From Kiritimatiellia bacterium (GTDB lineage: Bacteria; Verrucomicrobiota; Kiritimatiellia; CAIQIC01; Lenti-01), in NCBI GenBank assembly GCA_017527155.1, contig JAFXQI010000051.1:1-45297 (forward strand): a stretch of 45,297 nucleotides of DNA, written 5' to 3'. This document shows positions 17,463-25,980 of the stretch, piece by piece. Position 1 is the first letter of the stretch, and each line of letters starts with the position of its first letter. The notes under the pieces are model-generated. The model did not search any database. It saw nothing but the letters and a program-made list of their open reading frames with translations, and had not been told where the DNA came from. The translations under genes and the position numbers were made by a program.

Positions 17463-20400
17463 ATGCGGAGGTGCAGGATGAATGGATGGTGGCGACAGGC
17501 GGCAGCAGCGGTTTGCGCGGTGCTGGCGGGTACGCTTGCGGCAACGGCGGCGGACGCCCCGGGGGCGGTGTCCATCGATCCGCCGGCGGGGGTGTACCCG
17601 GAGGCGGGGGAGGGAATCGCCGTCACCCTCTCGGCGGCGGAGGGCTGCGCGATCTACTACACGCTCGACGGGTCGCGTCCCGTCTGCACCAACGCCGCCG
17701 GGGAGGTGCTGTGGAGCCCGACGGTGCAGGAGTACACCGGGCCGCTCGCCCTCGCGAACGGCCGCGACGACGGGCCGGACGCCATCAGCCGCATCATGAC
17801 CGGCGCCAACGAGCAGGACATCTACGATCCCTGGTACCCGCCCGCCGAGCCGCCCCGCACCATCCCCGTCCTGCGCGCCGCCGCGGTGGATGCGGAGGGG
17901 CGGGTCGGGCCCATCGCCACGGCCAGCTACCTGCTCGGCTCCATGGCGACGCGCCACGGATCGGCGCCGGTCGTCTCGCTCTGCGCGGAGTGGGCGGACC
18001 TCTTCGACAACGTCAACGGCCCCGGCATCTACCGGCACCCGACGGCGGCCAACAAGTCCAAGGTCCCGAACGCGCACGTGGAGTACTTCGCGGACGGCGC
18101 GCGCCGGGTCGCGAAGTGGTGCGAGCTGCGCGTGCAGGGCACGAGCACGGTGGGCCGCCCCAAGAAGTCGCTCCGCCTGACGGGCTGGAAGGACTACAAC
18201 CCGGTGAAGGGCAAGAAGGACCCGTTCGACCACCCCTTCTTCGCGGACAAGCCCGACGTCCGAAAGCACGCGTGCCTCATCGTGCGGATGGGCGGCAACG
18301 ACTGGAACAAGGCCATCCTGCGCGACCGCCTCGCGGAGCTCCTCCTCGCGGACCCGGAGGTGGAGTGGGAGGCGGGCGCGACGTGCGTGCTCTATCTCGA
18401 CGGCGTCTACTGGGGCGTCCACGAGCTCCGCGAGCGCTACGAATCCGGCTTCTTCAAGAACCAGCTCGGCATCGCCGATTCCGACGCCTTCACGCTGCTC
18501 GAATACGCCGACGGCAAGCCCTTCCCGCAGGTCAACGAAGGCCTTGGCGAGGACGACGAAGAGCGCACGTCCGCCGCATACGCCGACTTCGACGCGATCC
18601 TCCGCCAGCTCGAAGCCTGGGACGACGATCTCTCCGACCCCGCCCGCTGGACATGGTTCACGAACCGGATCAACCCCGACTCCCTCCTCCGCCACTTCGC
18701 CGGCGAACTCTACGCCGGCAACTCCGACTGGCCGCAGAACAACCAGCGCTGGTGGCGCGCCTGGCCGGACGGCGACGCCGGCTCCGCGGTGGACCGCGCC
18801 CGCCCGCGCAACGACGGCCGCTGGAACTGGACCTTCCACGACCTCGACTTCGCGTTCACGCTCCCCTTCGACTACGTCCCCGACCACGCCGACGGCCTCG
18901 GCGCCGCCCACGACCCCTACACCGGCCTCTTCCCCGGCGAAGGCCCCTACGTCGGCGACTGGTTTCCCGACGCCGTCCGCCCCTTCTTCGCGGCCATGAC
19001 GAACCCCGCCTTCCGCGACCGCTACCTCGCGCACCTCCACCTCCGCCTCGCCACCGCCTGGTCCGCCCCGGCCGCCACCGCCGCCCTCGACCGCATCGCC
19101 GCCGAACTCCGCGACGCCGGGATGGACGACAACGGCGCCCGCTGGCGCCAGCCCCAGACCGCGACCGACTTCGACCGGCGCATCGACGACATCCGCCGCT
19201 GGCTCCTCGCCCGCCCCGAAGCCTTCGCCTGGCACACCCGCAAACGCTATGGCCTCGGCCCCCTGCGCGACGTCGCGCTCGCCGCCGGCGGCACCGGATG
19301 CGGCACCATCCGCCTCGCCGGTTCGGACGTGCCTCTCCCCCTCCGCGCAACCTTCCCCAGCGACCTCCCGCTCGAACTCCAGGCCGTGCCCGCGCCCGGC
19401 AACGCCTTCGCCGGATGGTACGCCACCCCCGGCCTCCTCCCGCCCACCGACCCCGCCCCGCGCGCCGCCGACTGCGCCGCCAACTACACCCCCGCCGCCT
19501 CCTTCCCCGCCTCCTCCCTCGGCACCGGCTGGGGCCCGTGGCAGGCCACCTACTACGGCGACGGCACCCGCACCGCCTTCGTCGGCACCTCCGCCATGCC
19601 CCTCCACGGACGCAGCGAAAACGGCACCGCCTTCGCCCTCCGCGCCGGCGACGGCGGCTACGTCACCCTCCTCCGCGAACTCGACGGCGGCTCCGTGCTG
19701 GCCGTCGGCGAAGAAATGTCCATCGACGTCGCCTTCGGCCTCTCCGGCGGCAACGGCGGGGCCGGCGTCGCCTTCATCACCGCGGGCGGCGCCAGCAAAC
19801 CCGTCCAGCTCATCCTCACCGACGAAGGCGGTGAAGGCGAAACCTACCGCCTCCGCATCGCCGGCACCACCTACCTCGCCTCCAACTTCCCGCACATCCC
19901 CGGAATGCCCATCCGCATGACCCTCGCCCACACCGCCGCCGACGCCTGGCAGCTGCGCCTCGCCCGTGGCGACACCACCTACCTCGCCGACGTCGCCCTT
20001 CCCGCCGACACCGCCATCACCGGCGTCCGCCTCTACAAAAACCCCGACCCCGCCCGCCCCGCCGGACCCGCCACCGACCTCCTCTTCGACCGCCTCCGCA
20101 CCGCCCCCGATTCCGGCGCGCCCGACGCCGACGCCACCGTCCCCCTCGACGCCCCCCTCCAGCGCACCACCCTCTTCTACGAAGACGGCGCCTCCTTCGA
20201 CGCCTGGACCCTCGACACCACCGGCTCCGCCGGAGCCTGGCGCAACACCGACCTCCTCTGCAACATCGGCACCCCCTCCTTCGGACTCTGGGCCAACAAC
20301 GGCGGCACCTCCACCCTCCGCCGCCGCTTCGGCTTCGCCCTCGCCACCGGATGCGACCTCTCCTTCTCCTTCCAGAACAACACCCTCGACGACCCCGCCG

Positions 20401-21257
20401 CCTGCGCCGGGGCCATCCTCCTGACCGACACCGGCGAATCCTTCGTCCTCCTCGCCGCCGCCGGCGTGCCTGACTACATGCTGATTCCCGCCGGCACCGG
20501 CACCTCCCTCGACACCGGCATCCCCGTCGTGAAAACCGGCCTCGACGTCACCGTCGCCCCCGCCGCCGACGGCACCCTCGCCGTCACCGTCGCCGGACGC
20601 CCCTTCGCCCTCTCCGCCCCGACCGCCATCTCCGGCATCGAATTCTTCAACTACACCGCCGGTCCCGGCACCCCCTGCAACGTCTACGCCAACCGCGTCT
20701 GGGTCCGCGCCGACCCCGGCGTCTCCCTCTCCTCCCCCGTCCGCGGCAGCGGCTCCCTGAACCGGATGCCCACCTCCGGCACCGGACGCCACCTCCTCTT
20801 CAACGACGCCCCCGGCCCCCTCCTCTCGACCAACACCGTCTTCACCCTCGTCCCGACCAACCCCATCGCCGTGACCGCCCTTTTCGTCCCGCGCGAAGGC
20901 ACCGACTTCGAGATCTGGGCCGCCGACCGCGGCATCGATACCCCGTGGACGACCAACCCGGCCACGGGCCGCGGCTATCCCGAAGAATACCTTCTCGAAA
21001 CCAACGCCGTGGCAACCCTCCACCAGACCCTCCCCGACGGCACCTACGCCCTCTCCTTCACCCCCGGCGACCACGGCATCGCCGCCGACATCCAGGTCAC
21101 CGACACCCTGACCCCGCCCGCCTGGCGCCTCCCCACCTCAGAAGAACTCCCCCCCGTGGAAAGCGCCGAATCCGCCCTCCCCCGCTTCCGTCCCACCCCC
21201 ACCAACACCCCTCCCCGCCTCTTCCTCCGCCTCGTCCTCCGCCCCCTCCCCGAGTAG
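17463..21257 (+). CDS. Large secreted CotH-kinase-family protein with chitobiase-like domain
   Basis: A 1264-residue exported protein. A signal peptide spans about 1-30 (QAAAAVCAVLAGTLAATAADA). A chitobiase/hexosaminidase C-terminal-like domain follows (about 35-165), marked by CAIYYTLDGSRP and IPVLRAAAVDAEGRVGP. The CotH-type kinase fold is at about 165-560: WCELRVQGTSTVGRPKKSLRL, GNDWNKAILRDRLAELLL, YLDGVYWGVHELRERYESGF, and the catalytic-like WTFHDLDFAF with Asp residues near 458-461. CotH proteins phosphorylate secreted proteins in Bacillus and fungi; whether this one is active is untested. The C-terminal 650 residues are Thr/Ser/Gly-rich beta repeats, probably adhesive or glycan-binding, with two similar LamG-like stretches (about 680-885 and 900-1100). 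ATG 17463 fits the promoter geometry; ATG 17478, with GGAGG 6 nt upstream, is the alternative and loses five residues. Confidence 0.9.
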   Translation: MRRCRMNGWWRQAAAAVCAVLAGTLAATAADAPGAVSIDPPAGVYPEAGEGIAVTLSAAEGCAIYYTLDGSRPVCTNAAGEVLWSPTVQEYTGPLALANGRDDGPDAISRIMTGANEQDIYDPWYPPAEPPRTIPVLRAAAVDAEGRVGPIATASYLLGSMATRHGSAPVVSLCAEWADLFDNVNGPGIYRHPTAANKSKVPNAHVEYFADGARRVAKWCELRVQGTSTVGRPKKSLRLTGWKDYNPVKGKKDPFDHPFFADKPDVRKHACLIVRMGGNDWNKAILRDRLAELLLADPEVEWEAGATCVLYLDGVYWGVHELRERYESGFFKNQLGIADSDAFTLLEYADGKPFPQVNEGLGEDDEERTSAAYADFDAILRQLEAWDDDLSDPARWTWFTNRINPDSLLRHFAGELYAGNSDWPQNNQRWWRAWPDGDAGSAVDRARPRNDGRWNWTFHDLDFAFTLPFDYVPDHADGLGAAHDPYTGLFPGEGPYVGDWFPDAVRPFFAAMTNPAFRDRYLAHLHLRLATAWSAPAATAALDRIAAELRDAGMDDNGARWRQPQTATDFDRRIDDIRRWLLARPEAFAWHTRKRYGLGPLRDVALAAGGTGCGTIRLAGSDVPLPLRATFPSDLPLELQAVPAPGNAFAGWYATPGLLPPTDPAPRAADCAANYTPAASFPASSLGTGWGPWQATYYGDGTRTAFVGTSAMPLHGRSENGTAFALRAGDGGYVTLLRELDGGSVLAVGEEMSIDVAFGLSGGNGGAGVAFITAGGASKPVQLILTDEGGEGETYRLRIAGTTYLASNFPHIPGMPIRMTLAHTAADAWQLRLARGDTTYLADVALPADTAITGVRLYKNPDPARPAGPATDLLFDRLRTAPDSGAPDADATVPLDAPLQRTTLFYEDGASFDAWTLDTTGSAGAWRNTDLLCNIGTPSFGLWANNGGTSTLRRRFGFALATGCDLSFSFQNNTLDDPAACAGAILLTDTGESFVLLAAAGVPDYMLIPAGTGTSLDTGIPVVKTGLDVTVAPAADGTLAVTVAGRPFALSAPTAISGIEFFNYTAGPGTPCNVYANRVWVRADPGVSLSSPVRGSGSLNRMPTSGTGRHLLFNDAPGPLLSTNTVFTLVPTNPIAVTALFVPREGTDFEIWAADRGIDTPWTTNPATGRGYPEEYLLETNAVATLHQTLPDGTYALSFTPGDHGIAADIQVTDTLTPPAWRLPTSEELPPVESAESALPRFRPTPTNTPPRLFLRLVLRPLPE

Positions 21258-21340
21258 CGCCCCCTCCCGCAGATCATCCGCCCCTCCCCCTCTCCGCCCC
21301 TTTTTTCCCCCCGCCCCTTTCCTCCCCCGCGTCCAACCCA

Positions 21341-21398
21341 CTCGCGATATCAAGGAAAATTCTTGCATTCCCCCCATCTTTCCCCCATTCTGTTCCCC
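21341..21398 (+). repeat. Dispersed GATATCAAGGAAAA element containing a promoter
   Basis: CTCGCGATATCAAGGAAAAT is followed by TTGCAT (21363-21368), 17 nt, CATTCT (21386-21391), then 7 nt to ATG 21399. The repeat therefore carries or abuts a leaderless promoter for the next gene. The same geometry precedes the paralogue at 31665. Confidence 0.65.
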
Positions 21399-22373
21399 AT
21401 GAACAACGAACCCATCTTCCCTCCCGGCTACCTCAACGCCCTCGCCCGCGACTGCTTCGGCCCCACCTGCAGCCGCGCGCCCACGGCCATCCTTCTCCAG
21501 ACCGTCGGCTCCCTCGCCCTCTTCACCGGCGCGCTCGCCGCCCATCTCGCCTGGTACGGCGGGAAACGCATCCTCGCCCGCCTCCGCCGCCGCGTCTCGC
21601 CCCCCGAGCCGCTCCCGCCCGCGGCCCCGCAGGCGCCGGTCTCCCTCCGCGGCATCCCCGCGCCCGAAGACATCGAAGACGTCTGGGACCTCGACCCGCG
21701 CACCCTCTGCGGCCGCCTCCGCATCGGCTCCCGACTGGCCGACTTGGAACCCACGCTCGACTCCCGCTTCCTCTTCAAGAAAACCCGCCACGGCTCCCGC
21801 CGCATCTGCGCCCGCCAGCCCGGCCTCAAGGGGTGGATGCGCAAGAACGTGCCCGCGGTCAAGTACTCCACCGCCATGCACTACAAGAAGCTCGCGACGC
21901 GCCTCCGCCAGCTGATCGGCCTCGACGCCCGCATCCCGCTCGAATGGCTCCTGCCCGACAACGAAGAGCCCCTCCCGGCCCTCTCCGCCGCCGACCGCCA
22001 GGCGACCGCCAAGGCCCGGACCAAGCTCGCCCGCCTGCTGGCCGACCACCCGAAGGTCACGCGCCTGACGCGGGCGGTGGAGCAGAAGCTCGGCATCATG
22101 CGGATGGTGACGATCCGGCGGATCCAGCCGCCGGAACCGGGGCGCGGGCGTCGGCGGAAACAGGGAGAAACCCCCGGTAATTCCTTGATATCGCGAGTAT
22201 CCTTCGCCGGGCGGACCGTTACGGCGGACGCGGAGCGCACGCGGGCGTTCTGGGACGCCATACGGCGGGTTCTGGGCGACCCCGCCCCGGATGCGGAGAC
22301 GCGGCGCTTGCAGTCGGACATCCGCGACTGGCTCAATGCGCCGCTCCAGGCGCGCCGGAACCGGCGCCGGTAG
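21399..22373 (+). CDS. TM-anchored protein of an unrecognised paralogous family, member 1
   Basis: A 324-residue protein with no family I can name, clearly paralogous to the gene at 31665-32540. One TM helix lies at about 29-50, a basic linker follows, then a conserved cytoplasmic block: SLRGIPAPEDI (82-92), RLRIGSRLADLEPTLD (106-121), PGLKGWMRKN (141-150), YSTAMHYKKLATRLRQL (156-172) and PLEWLLPD (180-187). The GW..., then YSTA..YKKLA arrangement recalls DUF3102-like domains of mobile elements (G-W...N...S..TA.RYM.LA), so nucleic-acid binding is possible. The C-terminal third (residues about 250-324) is absent from the paralogue's alignment, and its reading frame passes through an inverted GATATC element at 22160-22196 that encodes NSLISRVS. 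The gene may have been extended by the insertion. Expression is probably from the repeat-borne promoter immediately upstream. Confidence 0.75.
   Translation: MNNEPIFPPGYLNALARDCFGPTCSRAPTAILLQTVGSLALFTGALAAHLAWYGGKRILARLRRRVSPPEPLPPAAPQAPVSLRGIPAPEDIEDVWDLDPRTLCGRLRIGSRLADLEPTLDSRFLFKKTRHGSRRICARQPGLKGWMRKNVPAVKYSTAMHYKKLATRLRQLIGLDARIPLEWLLPDNEEPLPALSAADRQATAKARTKLARLLADHPKVTRLTRAVEQKLGIMRMVTIRRIQPPEPGRGRRRKQGETPGNSLISRVSFAGRTVTADAERTRAFWDAIRRVLGDPAPDAETRRLQSDIRDWLNAPLQARRNRRR
22160..22196 (-). repeat. Dispersed GATATCAAGGAAAA element inside a gene
   Basis: On the minus strand CTCGCGATATCAAGGAA (from 22196) is followed by CCGGGGGTTTC and TTTCCGCC. It lies within the 3' part of the preceding coding sequence, in the opposite orientation to the copy in front of that gene, so the two form an inverted pair around it. 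Confidence 0.7.
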
Positions 22374-22396
22374 CGGCGGAACGCCGGCCGGTGGGC

Positions 22397-22426
22397 TTGA
22401 CGCGGGGGGGCGCGGCGCTGCAAGAT
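22397..22426 (+). promoter_or_regulatory. Promoter, leaderless geometry
   Basis: TTGACG (22397-22402), 18 nt, CAAGAT (22421-22426), 9 nt to ATG 22436. The -10 is weak; the -35 is good. Confidence 0.45.
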
Positions 22427-22435
22427 GGTTGCGTC

Positions 22436-23206
22436 ATGAAAAAGATTGCCCAGATCCTTTTCGATACGGTGTGGGGGGCGCCCGCCGCCTTTGCCTCCGC
22501 CCTGTTCCTGTACGCCATCCGCTTCATCTTCCGCGGCCCCCTCCTGCGCTGTGGGACGGGGGTGGCTGCCATGCTGGAGATCGCGAACGACGGGTACCTG
22601 CTGCTGTGCGCGGTCATCCTGCTGGCGTCGTTTGTCCTGTTGCTGGTCCGGCGGCGTTGGTGGGCGCTCGCCCAATTGGGGTTGGTGCTTGGAATCCTCT
22701 TCGCCTTCGGCCTGCTCCAGGTTCCGGTGGCGTTGGCGTCCGCGTACGTCTCGTACCACGGCCCCGGCGGCCGCGACTGGCACGCCACGCCGGCGGACGC
22801 GCCGTTCCCCTTCGCCATCGAGTGCCGGCGGAACAATCCGGTCGCCGTCGAATACGACAAACGCGTCGCGTTCCCGTCCGGCAAGCGCGTCGGGCTGTAC
22901 CTGGACACCGGCGGCTACGCCCGGACCACGGTCCATGCCATCGGCGGCGGCGGCTACGCCCTCGTCGAAGGCGGGACCCCGCCGCACACCTACCGCGTCG
23001 ATCCCGGTGCCGAAACCGTCGAAGTCCTCATCGACCGCCACTGGTACCGGCTGCCCGACGGCGAAACGCCCATCGCAGGCTGGGACGCCGCCATTCCCCG
23101 CGATTCCGGCCGGCCGGCCGGCAATTCCCCGTCCGGCTGGCGCCGGCTCGGCACGGCCATGCCGGACGGCCGCTTCGAACCCGAGCGGCACGTTTCCGGC
23201 GGGTGA
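22436..23206 (+). CDS. Three-TM membrane protein of unknown function
   Basis: An unrecognised 256-residue protein. Three hydrophobic segments occupy the N-terminal half: about 15-32 (AAFASALFLYAIRFIF), 48-70 (YLLLCAVILLASFVLLLV) and 77-103 (LAQLGLVLGILFAFGLLQVPVALASA). The remaining 150 residues are hydrophilic and Gly/Pro-rich (RRNNPVAVEYDKRVAFPSGKRVGLYLDTGGY, then VHAIGGGGYALVEGG), like a small beta domain outside or inside the membrane. No catalytic motif stands out. ATG 22436 lies 9 nt after a -10-like box, which fits the leaderless pattern of its neighbours. The final residues border a CTAG array that begins 10 bp after the stop codon. Confidence 0.75.
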   Translation: MKKIAQILFDTVWGAPAAFASALFLYAIRFIFRGPLLRCGTGVAAMLEIANDGYLLLCAVILLASFVLLLVRRRWWALAQLGLVLGILFAFGLLQVPVALASAYVSYHGPGGRDWHATPADAPFPFAIECRRNNPVAVEYDKRVAFPSGKRVGLYLDTGGYARTTVHAIGGGGYALVEGGTPPHTYRVDPGAETVEVLIDRHWYRLPDGETPIAGWDAAIPRDSGRPAGNSPSGWRRLGTAMPDGRFEPERHVSGG

Positions 23207-23216
23207 CGGAGGGGGC

Positions 23217-23244
23217 CTAGATATCTAGGTTTCTAGGTATCTAG
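23217..23244. repeat. CTAG octamer array, copy 2
   Basis: Units CTAGATAT, CTAGGTTT, CTAGGTAT and a final CTAG, 10 bp after the stop of the preceding gene. Together with copy 3 it brackets the tRNA-Gln locus. Confidence 0.85.
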
Positions 23245-23352
23245 GGGGGCCGGCGGGCGGGGGAACTTTCCCTCTTGCAGGGGGGCGGGGGGGGCGGTAC
23301 AATCCCGCGCACGATGGACAGGTCGGCTACAGGTCAGGCGGTGGAAAAAGGG

Positions 23353-23398
23353 TTTTCCAACCATTGGAAAAAAAGTTTCCAATCGTTGGAAACTTTTC
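23353..23398. repeat. TTGGAAA double palindrome, copy 1
   Basis: Two adjoining palindromes: TTTTCCAA-CCA-TTGGAAAA (23353-23371) and AAAAGTTTCCAA-TCG-TTGGAAACTTTT (about 23371-23397). The reverse complement matches the element at 29439-29481 over about 29 bp, except that the CCA loop is inverted there. It lies downstream of tRNA-Gln on the minus strand and might end its transcript, but no U-tract typical of a terminator is clear. Confidence 0.75.
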
Positions 23399-23452
23399 CG
23401 GCGGGCCGCGGCGGGGCACGGAAAAGGCCGGACGCGCGGTCCGACCGAAGGG

Positions 23453-23526
23453 TGGTTGCCCGATCAGGATTTGAACCTGAACAAACAGATCCAGAGTCTG
23501 CTGTGCTACCGTTACACCATCGGGCA
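23453..23526 (-). tRNA. tRNA-Gln (CTG anticodon), CCA encoded
   Basis: Read on the minus strand from 23526. Acceptor stem TGCCCGA pairs with TCGGGCA. The D arm is GTGT-AACGGTA-GCAC. The anticodon arm is GCAGA-CTCTGGA-TCTGT, with anticodon CTG reading CAG codons. The T arm is TCAGG-TTCAAAT-CCTGA. Discriminator A is followed by a genomically encoded CCA. All stems pair over 74 nt. A consensus promoter lies just upstream. Confidence 0.96.
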
Positions 23527-23539
23527 GGCAACTCACACC

Positions 23540-23567
23540 ACCTTACTCTTTCGCGGGGCGTTGTCAA
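23540..23567 (-). promoter_or_regulatory. Promoter of tRNA-Gln
   Basis: On the minus strand TTGACA (23567-23562), 16 nt, TAAGGT (23545-23540), about 14 nt before the mature tRNA 5' end. Confidence 0.65.
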
Positions 23568-23596
23568 GCGGGGTTTGCATGGGGGGAGGGAGGAGT

Positions 23597-23632
23597 CTAG
23601 ATTTCTAGATATCTAGGTATCTAGGTATCTAG
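23597..23632. repeat. CTAG octamer array, copy 3
   Basis: Units CTAGATTT, CTAGATAT, CTAGGTAT, CTAGGTAT and a final CTAG, the longest of the three arrays at four and a half octamers. It ends 26 bp before the ptsP start, where the promoter of that gene would be expected. Confidence 0.85.
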
Positions 23633-23658
23633 GTGGCGTGGATGGAGCGGCATAAGGC

Positions 23659-25980
23659 ATGAGCGATTTCCAGAAAGATCCGGTCGCGCTGATGTGCGAC
23701 ATCGGGGAGTTGGTCGGGTTGTTCGATTTCGAGAGCGGGCTGGACTCGTTCCTGAAGCGCGCGGTGTCGATGGTCGCCTGGCACATGCGCGCCGCCGTGT
23801 GCTCGATCTACCTCTACGAGGCGAAAACCCAGGACCTCGTGCTCCGCGCCAACCAGGGGCTCAATCCGGCGCTCGTCGGGCGGTTGCGCTTCGCGCTCGG
23901 CGAGGGGCTCGTCGGGACCAGCCTCAAGACGTTGAAACCCATCTGCGAGGCGAACGGGTGCGACAACCCGAATTACAAGTACGTGCCCGACAGCGGCGAG
24001 GAGGCGTTCGTCTCCTACCTCGCGGTCCCCATCACGCGCAAGATGAACCCCGTGGGCGTGATCGTGGTCCAGGACCCGCAGTACAACTACTTCACGGCGA
24101 ACGACATCCAGGCGCTGCGCGTCATCGCCTCGCAGCTCGCCGGCGTCGTCGAGAACGCCCACCTGCTCCTCGCCCTCCGCAAGAACCAGGACGCCGTCTC
24201 CACTTCCGCCGACGGCCCCGGCGGCAAGCTCGAAACCGACGGCCCCGAAGCGCTGCTGCTCGCCACCGGCACGCACTGCATACCGGGCATCTGGGCCGCC
24301 GGCGGGATGGCGATGGGCCTGTCCACCCGCATCGGCCACTACCTAGAGCGCACCGCCCTCAACGACCTCGCGCCGGAAGGGCTCACGGAGGCCGACTTCG
24401 ACCGCGCGGCCGCCCTCACGGAGCGCCAGCTGCTGGAGCTGCAGCGGCGGCTCCAGGACAAGATCCAGGACGCCGCGTCGATGATCTTCGGCGCGCACGT
24501 GCTGATGCTCAAGGACGACGCGTTCGCCGGCGAAATCCGCCTCAAGATCCGCGCGGGCAAGAACCCGTGGGACGCGGTCATGGAGGAAATCCGCCACTAC
24601 GCCGACCTCTTCGAGCACAGCCCCAACTCCCTCATGCGCGAAAAGGTCCTCGACGTCGAGGATCTCGGCCACCGCCTGCTGCACAACCTCAACCCCGCCG
24701 CCGCCGAGGCCGACATGCCCGACTACACCGGGCAGATCGTCATCGCCGAAAGCCTCCTGCCGTCCGACATCCTGAAACTCTCCGCCGAGGGCGCCGCCGG
24801 GCTCATCCTGCTCGGAACCGGACAGCACTCCCACGTCGCCATCCTCGCCAAGGCCCTCGACCTGCCCCTCGTCGTCTGCGGCGACCGGCGGCTCCTCGCC
24901 GTCCCCGAAAAGACCCCCGTGCTCCTCGACGCCAAGGGCGGGCAGATCGTCATCCGTCCCGGCGAGGAGGCCATCCAGACCATGCGCGAACTGCTGCGCA
25001 ACCTCGCCACCACCGAGCAGCTCGCCCGCCGCAGCAAGCCCGAGACCCGCACCCTCGACGGCACCCGCGTCACCCTCATGGCCAACCTCAACCTCGTCAG
25101 CGAACTCGACCTCGCGATGAGCGCCAAGGTCGAAGGCATCGGGCTCTACCGCACCGAATTCCCCTTCATCATCCGCAACGCCTTCCCGACCGAGGAAGAA
25201 CAGTACGTCGGCTACAAGAGCGTCCTCGAGCGCATGGCCGGCAAGCCCGTCGTCTTCCGCACCCTCGACATCGGCGGCGACAAGGCGCTGTCGTACTTCC
25301 CCACGCCGCACGAATCCAACCCCTTCCTGGGCCTGCGCGCCCTGCGCTTCTCCCTGCGCAACCCCGAAATCTTCAAGCAGCAGCTGCGGGCCCTCCTGCG
25401 GGCCGCGCACGTGTCCGAGCGGGCCAAGATCATGTTCCCGCTGGTCGCCTCCCTCGACGAATACTGGACCGCCAAGGAAATCACCCTCGCCTGCTACCGC
25501 GATTTGCGGGCCGAAGGCATTCCCTGCCGCCTGCCCGAGATCGGCGTCATGATCGAGATCCCCGCGACCGCCATGCTCGCGGCCGACTTCGCGAAAGCGG
25601 CCGACTTCCTGAGCATCGGCACCAACGACCTCATCCAGTACCTGCTCGCGGTGGACCGCACCAACAGCGCCGTCTCGAGCTTCTTCTCCCCGCACCACCC
25701 GGCCGTCCTGCGGACCCTGGCGCGAATCGCCGAAGCCGTCAAGCCCACCGGCAAGGCCCTTTCCCTCTGCGGCAACCTGGGCAGCGACGTCCAGATGCTC
25801 TCCTTCCTGCTGGGCATCGGCCTGCGTACCATCAGCATCGACTCTGCGAGCATCCCGGCCGTCCAGGAAGCCATCGGCAAAATCAACATCGACGAAGCCG
25901 AATGGCAGGCCCGCGAAATGCTCACCTTCACCCGCATCTCCGAAGTCGAAGCCTACCTCGAAGACCTCCGCAAGTCCTGA
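23659..25980 (+). CDS. ptsP: GAF-domain phosphoenolpyruvate--protein phosphotransferase (PtsP/EI-Ntr type)
   Basis: A 773-residue cytoplasmic enzyme I of the nitrogen-type phosphotransferase system. It takes phosphate from PEP and passes it to an NPr/HPr partner. Residues about 15-165 are a GAF sensor domain (SIYLYEAKTQDLVLRANQG, ALGEGLVG, YLAVPITRK). The EI N-terminal domain follows (AAGGMAMG, LQDKIQDAASMIFGAHVLML). The phospho-His is His392 in GTGQHSHVAILAKAL, where the family usually has GGRTSHAAIlAR. The PEP-binding barrel (about 455-770) has GIGLYRTEFPF, RTLDIGGDKAL, NPFLGLRALRFSL, LSIGTNDLIQYLLAVDR and LCGNLGSDVQMLSFLLGIG. The active-site Cys is kept, but the usual Glu of CGE is Asn. 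No ptsN, NPr or HPr gene lies nearby. ATG 23659 follows CATAAGG; I see no convincing -35. Confidence 0.93.
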   Translation: MSDFQKDPVALMCDIGELVGLFDFESGLDSFLKRAVSMVAWHMRAAVCSIYLYEAKTQDLVLRANQGLNPALVGRLRFALGEGLVGTSLKTLKPICEANGCDNPNYKYVPDSGEEAFVSYLAVPITRKMNPVGVIVVQDPQYNYFTANDIQALRVIASQLAGVVENAHLLLALRKNQDAVSTSADGPGGKLETDGPEALLLATGTHCIPGIWAAGGMAMGLSTRIGHYLERTALNDLAPEGLTEADFDRAAALTERQLLELQRRLQDKIQDAASMIFGAHVLMLKDDAFAGEIRLKIRAGKNPWDAVMEEIRHYADLFEHSPNSLMREKVLDVEDLGHRLLHNLNPAAAEADMPDYTGQIVIAESLLPSDILKLSAEGAAGLILLGTGQHSHVAILAKALDLPLVVCGDRRLLAVPEKTPVLLDAKGGQIVIRPGEEAIQTMRELLRNLATTEQLARRSKPETRTLDGTRVTLMANLNLVSELDLAMSAKVEGIGLYRTEFPFIIRNAFPTEEEQYVGYKSVLERMAGKPVVFRTLDIGGDKALSYFPTPHESNPFLGLRALRFSLRNPEIFKQQLRALLRAAHVSERAKIMFPLVASLDEYWTAKEITLACYRDLRAEGIPCRLPEIGVMIEIPATAMLAADFAKAADFLSIGTNDLIQYLLAVDRTNSAVSSFFSPHHPAVLRTLARIAEAVKPTGKALSLCGNLGSDVQMLSFLLGIGLRTISIDSASIPAVQEAIGKINIDEAEWQAREMLTFTRISEVEAYLEDLRKS

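Noticed and set aside
17401-17481. 26-codon ORF after the repeat, ending ATGA with an internal CotH Met codon
   Set aside because: The CotH promoter lies inside it, so a transcript from that promoter would not include its start.
17352-21074. 1240-codon minus-strand frame opposite the CotH gene
   Set aside because: Composed of Gly/Val/Glu/Ala low-complexity; the plus strand has a signal peptide and recognisable domains.
13468-23632. CTAG arrays as a CRISPR array
   Set aside because: Unit length is 8 bp with no spacers, and no cas genes are present.
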